NCBI RefSeq assembly: GCF_003722355.1
Contig: NZ_QWDD01000001.1
Location: forward strand, 3,029,001-3,093,000
Reading direction: 5' to 3'
DNA length: 64,000 nucleotides
Source of the DNA: Methylocystis hirsuta
Lineage (GTDB): Bacteria; Pseudomonadota; Alphaproteobacteria; Rhizobiales; Beijerinckiaceae
Shown piece by piece: positions 1 to 8,215 of this stretch. Position 1 is the first letter of the stretch; each line of letters begins with the position of its first letter. The notes under the pieces are model-generated. The model was given only the letters and a program-made list of their open reading frames with translations, was not told the origin of the DNA and did no database searches. The position numbers and the translations under genes were made by a program.

Positions 1-102
1 TTCTCCGCAGGTGATGCGGGTCATGTCGATCTTGACCTGCGCGTTGGACAGCGAAGGCGCGAGCGCTCCGGCTGTGGCAAGCGCAAATATCAGCTTCCTC
101 AT
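1..102 (-). CDS. HdeA/HdeB-like secreted protein, N-terminal part (cut by window edge)
   Basis: Only the first 34 codons lie in the window; the gene continues beyond base 1 on the minus strand. The start is supported by a strong ribosome-binding site (GGAGGA) just upstream. The first 21 residues form a classic signal peptide (basic start, hydrophobic core, cleavage near SNA-Q). The mature start reads VKIDMTRITCGE, which resembles small periplasmic HdeA/HdeB-type acid-stress chaperones, where an early Cys forms the conserved disulfide. The family call rests on this short stretch and is tentative; export is much more certain than function. Confidence 0.5.
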   Translation of the reverse strand, partial: MRKLIFALATAGALAPSLSNAQVKIDMTRITCGE

Positions 103-440
103 AAGATTTCCTCCGATAAAACCAGATTTCCGAAGCGCCGCCTCATCCCGCGGCTTTCGCAGGGCAAAGGGCTCGCCAACGCTGGCGGTTCCGACGATCG
201 CCCGCGCCTAACGCCCCACCCCGGCGCACTTGAACTAAACATTAAAAAAATGAAAGTCCATCGGCGTGATTTGACCATCCTTTAGCCGCTCCGGAGCCTT
301 TCGGTTTTGCAGGCCCGGGCATTTAAGCTTTTGCGGGCATCATCAGCCAACTCGTCGTTGTGGGCAGTTTCGCTTTTAAGAACAGCGTTTAGGCGAAGCG
401 GTCCTTCAATTCAGCCGAACACAGAGCCTGAAAATTTTCC
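103..440. other. intergenic region, no gene seen
   Basis: These 338 bases separate the 5' end of the HdeB-like gene from the 3' end of the HupE-like gene, both on the minus strand. No open frame with a believable start, RNA gene or convincing terminator is visible. It presumably holds the promoter of the HdeB-like gene. Confidence 0.5.
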
Positions 441-1580
441 CTAGCCCAGTTCGGCAACGCGCACAAAAAACCAATAGGCGCCAAAGCAGGCGATAATCGC
501 TGAGCAGACCTGAACGAGGAGCGGACTGCGCTGACCGCGCGTGAAAATCTTATCTGTCATAAGAAGTAAGGGGAGAACGATGAGCACGACGCCGATCTGC
601 CCGACTTCGACGCCGATGTTGAAGCTCGCCAGCGCCGGCACGATGGCGCGCTGAGGAACGCCGAGTTCGATCAGACCGCTCGCGAAACCAAAGCCATGGA
701 TGAAGCCAAACGCGAATGTATCTCGCCAGCGACCGTCGACCTTGCGCGTAAAGAAGTTCTCGACTGCGACATAGATGATCGACAGCGCGATTGCGATCTC
801 CACCCAACGGCTCGGCAGATTGACGAGTTCAAGCGCCGCGAGCGACAGCGTCACCGAATGCGACACCGTGAACGCCGTCACGATCTTGACGACCGGCCAG
901 ATGCGCGTCGCCCACAGCATCACGGCGATCAGGAAGCACAAATGATCATAGCCCGTCACGATGTGCTCGACCCCGGCGGAGAAAAATTTCGGCGCAAGCT
1001 CCCAAGGCGTCAGCAGCGGCTTGGAGAGATCGATCATCGGGTCGCCGGGATAGATCATGACCTGTCCGGGCGCCGGCTCCTGGCCCATGCGCTGCGCCTC
1101 GGTCAGATGGGATTCATCGCCTTTCTCCCCGATGCTGACGAGTTGTTTCGCACGCGGTCCCTGCGCCTCAAGAAGTCTGAACGGGTTGTAAAAAATCTGC
1201 CCTTGAACCGCGCTGCAGTCCATCCGCAGCACGACTTTTGAGTCATAAGGATTCGTCGGATCATCGCCGACCGAAACGACCGTGCTCGCGCAAGTCTGAC
1301 CTTCCGCATTCTGCAGATCGACGCGCGTCTGAATGAACTTGCCGATCATGCCCTCGATCACGCCGGGCTCTGTGAGATCGACCTCGTCGCTCTTCGGTTT
1401 GTTCTCGGCGAACATGCGCTCGATGTCAGTTCCCAGAAAGCCGACCTCGACGCGATAAAGACCGTGCCCTGTCGGCACGATTCGGCTGCTGGAAATATTC
1501 GCCGTATGGGCGTGCGCCGCCGGCGCACTCGCGAAGAACGCCACAACGACAGCGACCGCGCCGTTCAGCAACCACACCAT
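441..1580 (-). CDS. HupE/UreJ-family membrane protein
   Basis: A 379-residue protein with a signal peptide (cleavage near AHA, residues 20-25), an extracytoplasmic domain of about 165 residues, and then six or seven membrane helices. The first membrane block carries the family signature GVEHIVTGYDHLCF (around residue 205), with the His and Asp-His expected in HupE/UreJ metal permeases. A second His cluster, FGFIHGFGFASG, lies near residue 295. HupE/UreJ proteins are linked to nickel or other divalent metal uptake. The long N-terminal extracytoplasmic domain marks the larger subfamily often found outside hydrogenase operons. It starts with GGGAG upstream of ATG and is divergent from the CopC-domain gene, so a copper or metal role is plausible but unproven. 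Confidence 0.75.
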   Translation of the reverse strand: MVWLLNGAVAVVVAFFASAPAAHAHTANISSSRIVPTGHGLYRVEVGFLGTDIERMFAENKPKSDEVDLTEPGVIEGMIGKFIQTRVDLQNAEGQTCASTVVSVGDDPTNPYDSKVVLRMDCSAVQGQIFYNPFRLLEAQGPRAKQLVSIGEKGDESHLTEAQRMGQEPAPGQVMIYPGDPMIDLSKPLLTPWELAPKFFSAGVEHIVTGYDHLCFLIAVMLWATRIWPVVKIVTAFTVSHSVTLSLAALELVNLPSRWVEIAIALSIIYVAVENFFTRKVDGRWRDTFAFGFIHGFGFASGLIELGVPQRAIVPALASFNIGVEVGQIGVVLIVLPLLLMTDKIFTRGQRSPLLVQVCSAIIACFGAYWFFVRVAELG

Positions 1581-1851
1581 CGGGCGGACTCCCTTGACGC
1601 GCCGCGCGCCTGCGGCGTATGCACTTTGCCAAAAAGATGCATATCGAGGGTGAAGGGCAAGCTCAAGTCCGTCAGCGCGGCAGCCTTACGCGAGGGGCGC
1701 TGAACGTAATGCGATACGATTTTTTGGCGCCGCGGCGGAATGGCGTCGCTGGTCAAGTCTGTGACAAGATGAGCAATCGGCGTCTCGCGACCCGACGCAT
1801 TGTTTGCGCGCGAGCGGGCTCGGAAATGATTATTGAATCGGACTTCGCCCC

Positions 1852-2403
1852 ATGACGAAGAGCGGACAGGCAAGAGTCTCCCGTCGAAAAAGCCCTTCCT
1901 GGATGTCGGTCAACCGGCATGCGCGCCTGCTATCGCTTGCTGGGGCGATCCTGTCAGTCGGCGCGACGCCTGACCCCGCCACGGCGTACGGAACTGTCTC
2001 TGGTTCCCCAGATCGCGATCAACAGCTTAGCCCTGCTCCGGCGATGAAACTCACCGGCCCCTCGCATCCGGCTGGAGAGGCGCAGCGCCCGGCGATCATT
2101 CTGGCGCATGCGATCGTTGTCCGCACCTCCCCCGCGCAAGACGGCGTCGGCGCCGAAGACATCGGAAAAGTGGAAGTGTGGTACGACGCCGGCATTCGCG
2201 ACGCCTTTGCCGCATTGGCGGTTGTGAGCGCATCGGGCGAAAGGGTCGACAAGCGCGACGCGGCGATTGATAGCGCGGATCCAAGCCATGTGTCGGTGAG
2301 CGTGAACCGGTTGAATCCCGGCAAATACACCGTGCGCTACCGGGCGCTTTCGGCTGACGGCCATCTCGTCAGCGGCGCTTGGGAGTTCGAGGTGCGCCCG
2401 TGA
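1852..2403 (+). CDS. CopC-domain periplasmic copper-binding protein
   Basis: A 183-residue secreted protein. The hydrophobic segment fits a signal peptide if translation starts at the in-frame ATG at 1903 (18th codon); neither start has a strong ribosome-binding site. The last 100 residues match the CopC beta-barrel: HAIVVRTSPA at the domain start and SADGHLVSG near the end, giving the His and Asp-x-His ligands of the Cu(II) site. An extra linker of about 45 residues, rich in Pro and Gly, lies between the signal peptide and the domain. The usual N-terminal His is therefore not obviously at the mature N terminus, unlike classic CopC. The gene is divergent from the HupE/UreJ gene. CopC proteins bind periplasmic copper; here the domain call is good and the exact role unknown. 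Confidence 0.75.
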   Translation: MTKSGQARVSRRKSPSWMSVNRHARLLSLAGAILSVGATPDPATAYGTVSGSPDRDQQLSPAPAMKLTGPSHPAGEAQRPAIILAHAIVVRTSPAQDGVGAEDIGKVEVWYDAGIRDAFAALAVVSASGERVDKRDAAIDSADPSHVSVSVNRLNPGKYTVRYRALSADGHLVSGAWEFEVRP

Positions 2404-2533
2404 TGCGCGTCTTTGAGGCGCGCCGGCAAGCGCGGAGCGCGTATCGAAGGCGCGAGGGCGCGCAACTGGCGGATATGACCTGGGGATTCATGCGAAAACC
2501 GCTCTTCGGCGTTAGGGAAGGAAACAGAAAGCG

Positions 2534-3100
2534 ATGAGTCCTAGGCGTCTGAACATACTGGTTTTCGCAGGCATCGTGCTGCTGATTGGCGTCAACGGCG
2601 CGGCGTTTTCCTATCGCCTATGGGGTCCGGCGCTCAATCAATATGTGGACGAGTTTTGGAAGGCGCATACGCTAAGACCAGCCGTGAAGGCGGGCGATCG
2701 CACGATTTCGGAATGTCTTGGGGTCAGCGATTTCTACTCCGTGCACCTCACGACATATTACCTGCCGGACTCCGAAGAGAGCGCCGGAGGGCCGACGGAC
2801 GATTTGAGCAAATATGCCGAATATTGCGATCGCGTGCCGGGAACGGGAAAGGTGATTTTTTCCGTCACCCTCATGGAAAAAGACGCGAGAAACGAATCCG
2901 TCGCGCTTTCCTTCTATCAAGTCGATACGGATGGCGGTCTCAAACAGATCAATGCTCTGCCGTCTCGGCCCCGCTCAAGCGGCTTTGTGACTTTGGACGC
3001 GAACGTCGCTCACAAGGGGAAATACCTGCTCAAGCTCGCCTTTGGCGAGGCGAAGAACGCCGAGGACATCATCGAGATGCCGATTTTCGTCGGGCAATGA
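2534..3100 (+). CDS. membrane-anchored periplasmic protein of unknown function
   Basis: A 188-residue protein I do not recognise. Residues 8-27 form one membrane helix or uncleaved signal anchor, followed by a soluble domain of about 160 residues that should face the periplasm. That domain has two Cys (in SECLGV and EYCDRV) that could form a disulfide. Its C-terminal half has alternating beta-strand character ending in a GKYLLKLAFGEA stretch, similar in feel to CopC-like or carbohydrate-binding beta-sandwiches. A purine-rich AAGGAAA precedes the ATG. It lies 130 bases downstream of the CopC-domain gene on the same strand, so co-expression is possible. Confidence 0.6.
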   Translation: MSPRRLNILVFAGIVLLIGVNGAAFSYRLWGPALNQYVDEFWKAHTLRPAVKAGDRTISECLGVSDFYSVHLTTYYLPDSEESAGGPTDDLSKYAEYCDRVPGTGKVIFSVTLMEKDARNESVALSFYQVDTDGGLKQINALPSRPRSSGFVTLDANVAHKGKYLLKLAFGEAKNAEDIIEMPIFVGQ

Positions 3101-3133
3101 TCAGAACTTTGCAAAGCGAACCGGCGCGATTTT

Positions 3134-4402
3134 TCAATATCTCGCACGCCTTTGCGCGCGGCGCTTTTGTCGCCACCTCAAGAAGCCCGTGACGTAAAGC
3201 GCAAGCGGCGTCAGGCCGATAAATAGAACGATCGAACGTCCGACAGCGCCGAAAGCTTCGCCCGAATGCAGCGGGAATAGCCATTCCAGAAATTTCTCGC
3301 CGGCGGTGAAAGTATCGCGGTCTTGCACTTGGAGGACTCGGCCGCTGTACTGGTCGACGCCGACATTTCGGCTTGTTTTGGTTCGGTTGGGTTCATCGTC
3401 CGATTGCTTGCCGACGACATAGACGCCGCTCGGCGCGCTTGGCAGAAGAATCCAGTGGAGTCGTCCATCTGGAAAGATTTCATCGGCGGCCGCAACCGCC
3501 GCGCCGACGCCGATCGGCGATTGGCCAGGAAGCGGCTTGGATTTTCCAAAATCAATTTTAGGACGCACCGGAGAAAACAAGGTCGTCACCGACCGCGTCG
3601 CCGGTTTGAAGATCATGGCTATTCCGGTGGATAACATGACCAACAAAATGGCGGCGCAATAAATGCCGACGTTCCGATGTACGTCGAAGGCAAGTCTTTC
3701 GGCGCTGGCGCCCCATTTGATTTTCAACCCCAGTCGCCAATCGCCATTGAGCGGGAACCACAGATACAGTCCGACGAGGATGGAAAAGAAAACAAGTATG
3801 GCGAGCGAACCGAGGACATAGGCGTTGTTGACTCCAAGCAACAACGTCCAATGGAAGGTCATGAGAAACGGGATGAGGGGCTGCGAAAACGGCCCGCCGT
3901 GATGCTGATAAAGGCGCTGCCCTTTGACCTTCGCCGTGTAGGGATCGACGAACAACTGATATACGTCGGTCTCAAGATCGTCCGTCTCAACCATATAGGT
4001 TATCGCCGCAGCCGATCCCGCATGGCGCGGCATCGTCAGTCTTTCCGCCTTGCCGTCGGCCGGCATCGCCGCGAAAGCGGCGCCGAGAATTTCGTCCGGC
4101 GAGCGGTAAGAAGCCTGCGCGGGCGCGTCAACGCGCATGATTGAAGCATTCAGCAGTTCGTCGATATCCTCGCGAAACGCCAGAACCGCGCCGCTGAGCC
4201 CGACCAAAACGAACACGGCCCCGACGAAGAGGCCGATGGTGCGATGAACCTGCAGAAAGACCTTGCGTGCGACTTCGCGGCGCCGCCCGATACGCGACGG
4301 CGACGCCGCCCCTCTTTTGGGGCCAGCTTCGATCGTTCTCTCGATCATTGTGTTAACTTCGGTCCGCCAGCGCTTTCGCGCCTCCATCGCATCTAATCCC
4401 AC
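3134..4402 (-). CDS. PepSY-associated transmembrane protein (PiuB-like)
   Basis: A protein of up to 422 residues with PepSY-TM architecture: a helix near residues 55-78 (LFVGAVFVLVGLSGAVLAF), a large periplasmic segment, paired helices around 185-215 and 250-275, a second periplasmic PepSY-like part, and a final helix near 390-410. The LQVHRTIGLFVG start and a histidine-bearing GEKFLEWLFPLHSGEAFG segment are typical. Family members are often inner-membrane partners of TonB-dependent iron uptake and are thought to reduce or process siderophore-iron. No TonB receptor is visible here. The start is uncertain: GTG at 4402 or ATG at 4387 or 4348. It ends convergently with the preceding plus-strand gene. 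Confidence 0.8.
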   Translation of the reverse strand: MGLDAMEARKRWRTEVNTMIERTIEAGPKRGAASPSRIGRRREVARKVFLQVHRTIGLFVGAVFVLVGLSGAVLAFREDIDELLNASIMRVDAPAQASYRSPDEILGAAFAAMPADGKAERLTMPRHAGSAAAITYMVETDDLETDVYQLFVDPYTAKVKGQRLYQHHGGPFSQPLIPFLMTFHWTLLLGVNNAYVLGSLAILVFFSILVGLYLWFPLNGDWRLGLKIKWGASAERLAFDVHRNVGIYCAAILLVMLSTGIAMIFKPATRSVTTLFSPVRPKIDFGKSKPLPGQSPIGVGAAVAAADEIFPDGRLHWILLPSAPSGVYVVGKQSDDEPNRTKTSRNVGVDQYSGRVLQVQDRDTFTAGEKFLEWLFPLHSGEAFGAVGRSIVLFIGLTPLALYVTGFLRWRQKRRAQRRARY

Positions 4403-4575
4403 CCGTTTCGGACGACCGTGTCAACCGAAGCTGCGGCGCTCAGGCGGCGCCATGTCTGACGTCGCGCGCCATCAAATGCGGCAAGCCAATGATGCGGTCG
4501 GCTTTTGCAGGCGACCGAACTTTCGACCTCCTGGCGCCGAATGCGGTCAGCGCCGGCGCATCCTTTGCGATGACA

Positions 4576-4680
4576 TCACTTCTTCTCGCGCCGCCGCTCC
4601 ACGAGCAAATAAACCATGCCCCCAATCGCGACGATTGCCCATGTGGCGACGGCCAGGAGCCATGTTTGTCCGCTCCACAT
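4576..4680 (-). CDS. 34-residue membrane microprotein upstream of the PepSY gene
   Basis: A 34-codon frame with an ATG at 4680 and a purine-rich GGGAAGGCGAA leader. The product is one hydrophobic helix (about residues 6-27, LLAVATWAIVAIGGMVYLLV) followed by a basic tail ERRREKK, the topology of small respiratory or transporter accessory subunits with the tail inside. It lies about 175 bases upstream of the PepSY membrane gene on the same strand, so it could be its partner. Other frames through the region have no protein-like character. No family can be named; expression is inferred only from topology and the leader. Confidence 0.45.
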   Translation of the reverse strand: MWSGQTWLLAVATWAIVAIGGMVYLLVERRREKK

Positions 4681-5039
4681 TTCGCCTTCCCGCGAATTGC
4701 GCCCTCAATTCGCGCGCGTGCTTGGCTGAAGTTTGCGACGCCTTGCAGCGCCGCCGCCTGCGCGCGAATCTGAGGCGACTTGATGGTCAAGCCCGCATAG
4801 TATGACAAATTAACTATAGCATCATACTCAAGATGTCAAGCAATTCGGCTCCGGACACGGGTTTTGTTGCTCGCCGCAAAGTCCAAGGGCGGGATGCGTT
4901 GCAGACGAAGGCGCATATCTCCGACTTCCGCAAAGGTCTCCTTTGGTTGCCATTATCTTCAGGTCATGCTTGCTTTCCGCGAGCGGGCGAAGCATGCCGA
5001 TTACCTTCGAGAAGAGTCCGAAAACGAAGAGGGGGAAAA

Positions 5040-5300
5040 ATGAAAAACGATGTGTGCAAGGGCGCGACGCTGGCCGTTGCCGCTGTTTCAATCGTTCTCG
5101 CTGGCGCTGCGCCGCCTGCAAAGGCCGCCTCGACCACGAGTAAGGTGCATTGCCTCGGCGTCAATAGCTGTAAGGGCAAGGCCGACTGTCACTCGCCCAA
5201 AAACGCGTGCAAGGGCATGAACTCCTGCAAGGGCCAGGGCTGGGTCTTTAAGGAGACGGTCGCGGCCTGCGAAGAGGCAGGCGGTAAGGCTCTCGACTGA
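5040..5300 (+). CDS. bufferin-like Cys-rich secreted peptide (BufA2 type), no visible modification partner
   Basis: The ATG at 5040 follows a strong GAGGGGG leader and gives an 86-residue product. Residues 1-33 form a signal peptide ending AKAAS. The mature part has six Cys in the pattern CLGVNSC, ADC, NACKGMNSCKGQGW and AAC, the hallmark of BufA2-type periplasmic bufferins. In known systems these are ribosomal peptides whose Cys are converted by an MNIO (DUF692) enzyme with a BufC partner, and they buffer copper. No MNIO or BufC gene lies next to this one, so it may be modified by enzymes encoded elsewhere or act unmodified. The CopC-domain gene 3 kb away is in keeping with copper handling. 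Family call good, modification unknown. Confidence 0.75.
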   Translation: MKNDVCKGATLAVAAVSIVLAGAAPPAKAASTTSKVHCLGVNSCKGKADCHSPKNACKGMNSCKGQGWVFKETVAACEEAGGKALD

Positions 5301-5789
5301 CCCTCGCCTCATAGGACGGCGCGACTTCGGGTCGGCGCGAGCGGCTGAATCATCGACGAGATTGCCGCGCACGCCGGCGCTCGCCTCTTGAGCTGGGGCG
5401 GACGTTTGGCGCGCTGCCGCGCCATTGCTTTGCAGCGCGCGTCGCTGATCGCCTGAGCGGTGACGCCATCGAGCCCCGCGAGAGGGGCGTGTCGCGGCGA
5501 TCGCCCGTATCGGGTGGAGATCCGCGCGATCGAGCGTCAAGCTTGATCGCGACGGCGCATTTCAAAACATTCGCTCAGCCCCGTCGCGGACGCCTCGCGG
5601 TTTGCACGCCGCAATGCGAATCCCCCTTGGGACTTTTATTTTTTGCGCTTCCAAACTCCAGCGTCGGCCAGGTGGAGCGCGCGGTCAGGCCTAGAGCAAA
5701 GTTTGGGCGCTCGGCGGGGATCTTTGCCGGAAGCAAACGGCCGCTAATTAGATCTTGTCTTTTAGGGGCATCGAAGTTGAGAGGCGAAC
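5301..5789. other. 489-base intergenic region, no gene seen
   Basis: No open frame here has protein-like composition or a ribosome-binding site. There are scattered short GC-rich inverted repeats but none followed by a T-run. The last 100 bases are less GC-rich and probably hold the promoter of the membrane protein that starts at 5790. Confidence 0.4.
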
Positions 5790-6461
5790 ATGTCGATAAC
5801 GGTCGGCGAATCCACTTTTCCCGAGCGCGCCACGCAGGGCGGCTTGATCGATGATGTTGGCGGCGTCGCAACCGTCATCCTCGCTATTTTCGGACTCATC
5901 GGCATCGAGGCCCCGATCATGGCCGTGATCGCGACAATTATGTTCGGCATCACGCTCTTGATCCAGGGCAACGGCATGATGTCTGAGTATGCCAGATTTT
6001 CTGTTCTGCTCGGCGGCAAGTCTTTGATCAACGGCTTCGCCGCCAGCAGCCGTTCGGCGGTTATTCTGCTTGGAGGCGGCGGCATCGCTCTAGGCGTGCT
6101 TTCGCTGTTGGACTTCGACTCGGCAGTGCTGACGCCAATCGCGTCAATCCTGTTCGGGAGTTCGCTGGTCTTGAGCAGCGTCTCTGTGTGGCATCTTAAT
6201 GTCCTCCGACGCGCGACCAAGGGCGAGGAGTCTTCGAGAGACATTCTCGCAAACCAAATGGCTTTTGATTCCGCCGGCATTCAGATCTTTGGCGGCTTCG
6301 CCGCAGTCGTTCTCGGCATTCTTGCCGCGTCCGGGACCAGGAATGACCTTACGTTCAACCTCGTAGCGCTGCTCATTCTCGGCACCGCGCTCGTGCTGAA
6401 GGGAGGCAGCCTGAACGCCATCCTTCTTAGCTTTATGCGCTCCACTTCGCGACGCGTGTGA
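5790..6461 (+). CDS. six-helix membrane protein of unknown function, threefold internal repeat, copy 1
   Basis: A 223-residue protein with six hydrophobic helices and a GAGAGGCGA ribosome-binding site. I do not recognise the family. The helices fall into three successive hairpin units that resemble one another: GGVATVILAIFGL with ATIMFGITLLIQG, GGGGIALGVLSLL with ASILFGSSLVLSS, and GGFAAVVLGILAAS with ALLILGTALVLKGG. Each unit therefore has a Gly-rich first helix and a second helix carrying a G-x3-L core. Loops are short and there are no Cys or His clusters, so a catalytic role is unlikely. The next gene (6637-7314) is a paralogue in the same orientation, pointing to tandem duplication. Function unknown. 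Confidence 0.7.
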   Translation: MSITVGESTFPERATQGGLIDDVGGVATVILAIFGLIGIEAPIMAVIATIMFGITLLIQGNGMMSEYARFSVLLGGKSLINGFAASSRSAVILLGGGGIALGVLSLLDFDSAVLTPIASILFGSSLVLSSVSVWHLNVLRRATKGEESSRDILANQMAFDSAGIQIFGGFAAVVLGILAASGTRNDLTFNLVALLILGTALVLKGGSLNAILLSFMRSTSRRV

Positions 6462-6636
6462 CGCGCAAATCGAACCGACCTTGCACGGGCTGCGACTTGG
6501 CTTGCGGTCCTCAAGAAGAGCTGCATGTAAGCTTGAGCGGCGTAACGGGCTGTAGTCTTGACTGGGTGAATCCAACGCTATGTGGAATCACGCGCTCTTG
6601 CTCGTGTGGCGATATCGCAAGTCTGGAGACACTGTC

Positions 6637-7314
6637 ATGTCCATTACATCTCGGGAGTCGACATTTCGCGAAACTGCGGCGTATGGGGGCCTGATCGACG
6701 CGATTGGCGGTCTAGCCACCGTCGTTATCGCTATTGTTGGATTGTCGGGCGTGAATGCGCCGATGATGGCGTCAATCGCCACGATCGTCTTTAGCGCCGC
6801 CTTGTTGATCCAAGGCGGAACCATGCTATCGGAATACGCCCAGATTATCTTTCCAGCAGGCTCAAGAGCCACGAACCTCGAGGGATTTGGCGGCAGCAGC
6901 CTGTCCGTCGTCTTCCTCGTCGGCGCGGCCGGCATCGTTCTTGGCGTGCTTTCGCTGCTGGGCATTGAGCCTGCAACGCTAACGCCGATCGCCGCGATCG
7001 CGTTCGGGTCTGCCCTGGTTCTGAGCAGCAATGCCGTGTGGCAACTGCATGTGCTCAGCCAAGAGTCGCTGAGGAGCAGAAATCAAGCTGGAGCTGGCGG
7101 CAGTGAAATTCTCGCGAGCGAGATGGCCTTTGGCTCAGCGGGCATTCAGGCGCTCTCGGGTTTGGCCGTGATCGTGCTCGGGATTCTCGCGATCGCTGGC
7201 GCGGCGAATGATCTGACCCTCAACCTTGTCGCGTTGCTCGCCCTTGGCGCGACGATTGTGTTCACGGGCGGTAGCCTGAGCGCCACCCTGCTGAATTTTA
7301 TGCGCACGCCTTAA
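6637..7314 (+). CDS. six-helix membrane protein of unknown function, threefold internal repeat, copy 2
   Basis: A 225-residue paralogue of the preceding protein. The start at 6637 was chosen over an upstream in-frame ATG at 6580 because it matches the start of copy 1 (MSIT.. ESTF) and is preceded by GGAGA. The same three hairpin units recur: GGLATVVIAIVGL with ATIVFSAALLIQG, GAAGIVLGVLSLL with AAIAFGSALVLSS, and SGLAVIVLGILAI with ALLALGATIVFTGG. Identity to copy 1 is high in the helices and lower in the hydrophilic loop after the fourth helix. The 175-base gap between the copies allows separate or shared transcription. Confidence 0.7.
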   Translation: MSITSRESTFRETAAYGGLIDAIGGLATVVIAIVGLSGVNAPMMASIATIVFSAALLIQGGTMLSEYAQIIFPAGSRATNLEGFGGSSLSVVFLVGAAGIVLGVLSLLGIEPATLTPIAAIAFGSALVLSSNAVWQLHVLSQESLRSRNQAGAGGSEILASEMAFGSAGIQALSGLAVIVLGILAIAGAANDLTLNLVALLALGATIVFTGGSLSATLLNFMRTP

Positions 7315-7627
7315 CAGGCGCCTGACGGTGCGAGGATCGCACACTCGCATCGTCCTCTCCGTAGCCGCCGCAATCTGAGTCGGCGGTCTCGGCGTGTGCG
7401 AACTGACTGCCGCCTTGTATTCCGATGATCGCATCCCCAAATATTATTAGCGGTTTCTGCGAGCTTCGCGGCGTCATCTCGAAATATTGTCAGCCGATCG
7501 TCTCCGCCGTGCTAACACTCCGTAGCCACTGAACTGGCAGAGAGACGCTTGGCGCCGAGTCGTCCCCAGGGGCGATAACAATACACCCTGCCGCGCCCGC
7601 AGTCGGAACTTCGAAGGGATAGACTCA
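7315..7627. other. 313-base intergenic region, no gene seen
   Basis: Nothing that looks like a gene or RNA is visible between the second membrane paralogue and the FYDLN-acid gene. The region presumably contains the promoter of the latter. Confidence 0.4.
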
Positions 7628-7960
7628 ATGGCCAAAGCTGAACTTGGCGTGAAGCGCCGATGCCTGACTTGCGCAACTGCCTTTTACGATCTCAATCGCC
7701 TGCCGATCGTCTGCCCAAAATGCGCCGCGGCCTTTCAAGTCGTGGAGGTCTTGCGTTCGGCGGCAAGGCGACCGGCTTACCATTCGGCGACTTTCGCCAG
7801 GTCCGCGCCAGTCGCGCCGGTCATCGAACCGATCGTTGATGACGTTCTCTTGTCAACGGCTGATGAGGAGGAAGACTCAGCGGCCGATGAGGAAGAAGAC
7901 AGAATCGAAGAGGTGCTGGAAGAAGTAGAGGCGGCCGTGGTCGAAACCGCCACCGAGTAA
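7628..7960 (+). CDS. FYDLN acid-domain (TIGR02300-like) zinc-ribbon protein
   Basis: A 110-residue protein whose first 40 residues match the alphaproteobacterial FYDLN-acid family: ELGVKRRCLTCATAFYDLNR followed by PIVCPKC. The two C-x2-C pairs make a zinc ribbon. The C-terminal half is a strongly acidic tail (runs of Asp and Glu) ending in VETATE, as usual for the family. A central linker of about 45 residues separates them. The function of the family is not established. AAGGGATAGACTCA precedes the ATG. The basic-then-acidic layout suggests a binding or scaffold protein rather than an enzyme. Confidence 0.8.
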   Translation: MAKAELGVKRRCLTCATAFYDLNRLPIVCPKCAAAFQVVEVLRSAARRPAYHSATFARSAPVAPVIEPIVDDVLLSTADEEEDSAADEEEDRIEEVLEEVEAAVVETATE

Positions 7961-7966
7961 GCTGCT

Positions 7967-8089
7967 TTAATCGAGGCTGGGATCGATCCCCGCCAAGGAC
8001 AAAGCGAAGACGACGATGCACAGGGCGAGCGCAACCGTGACGCCGACAAGCGGCGCGGCAAAGCTTGGAAGGTTTTTGAGGAAGCGCAT
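7967..8089 (-). CDS. 40-residue membrane peptide
   Basis: A short frame giving 40 residues: a basic start (MRFLKNLP), one hydrophobic helix over about residues 11-33 (LVGVTVALALCIVVFALSL) and a short acidic end GIDPSLD. This is the topology of small single-helix inner-membrane proteins. A weak AGG precedes the ATG. It runs convergent with the FYDLN-acid gene, whose stop lies 6 bases away. No family recognised. Confidence 0.4.
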   Translation of the reverse strand: MRFLKNLPSFAAPLVGVTVALALCIVVFALSLAGIDPSLD

Positions 8090-8215
8090 GAACCTGTTCG
8101 CCTGAGAAAGATCGCGATCGAAATGGCGAGCCGTTAAGAGTAGGTTTATTGACCGCTGTCAAGTGGGAAAGCGAAGCTCGGCGACCGCCCATCGACAATT
8201 TGCCCTATCAACGGT

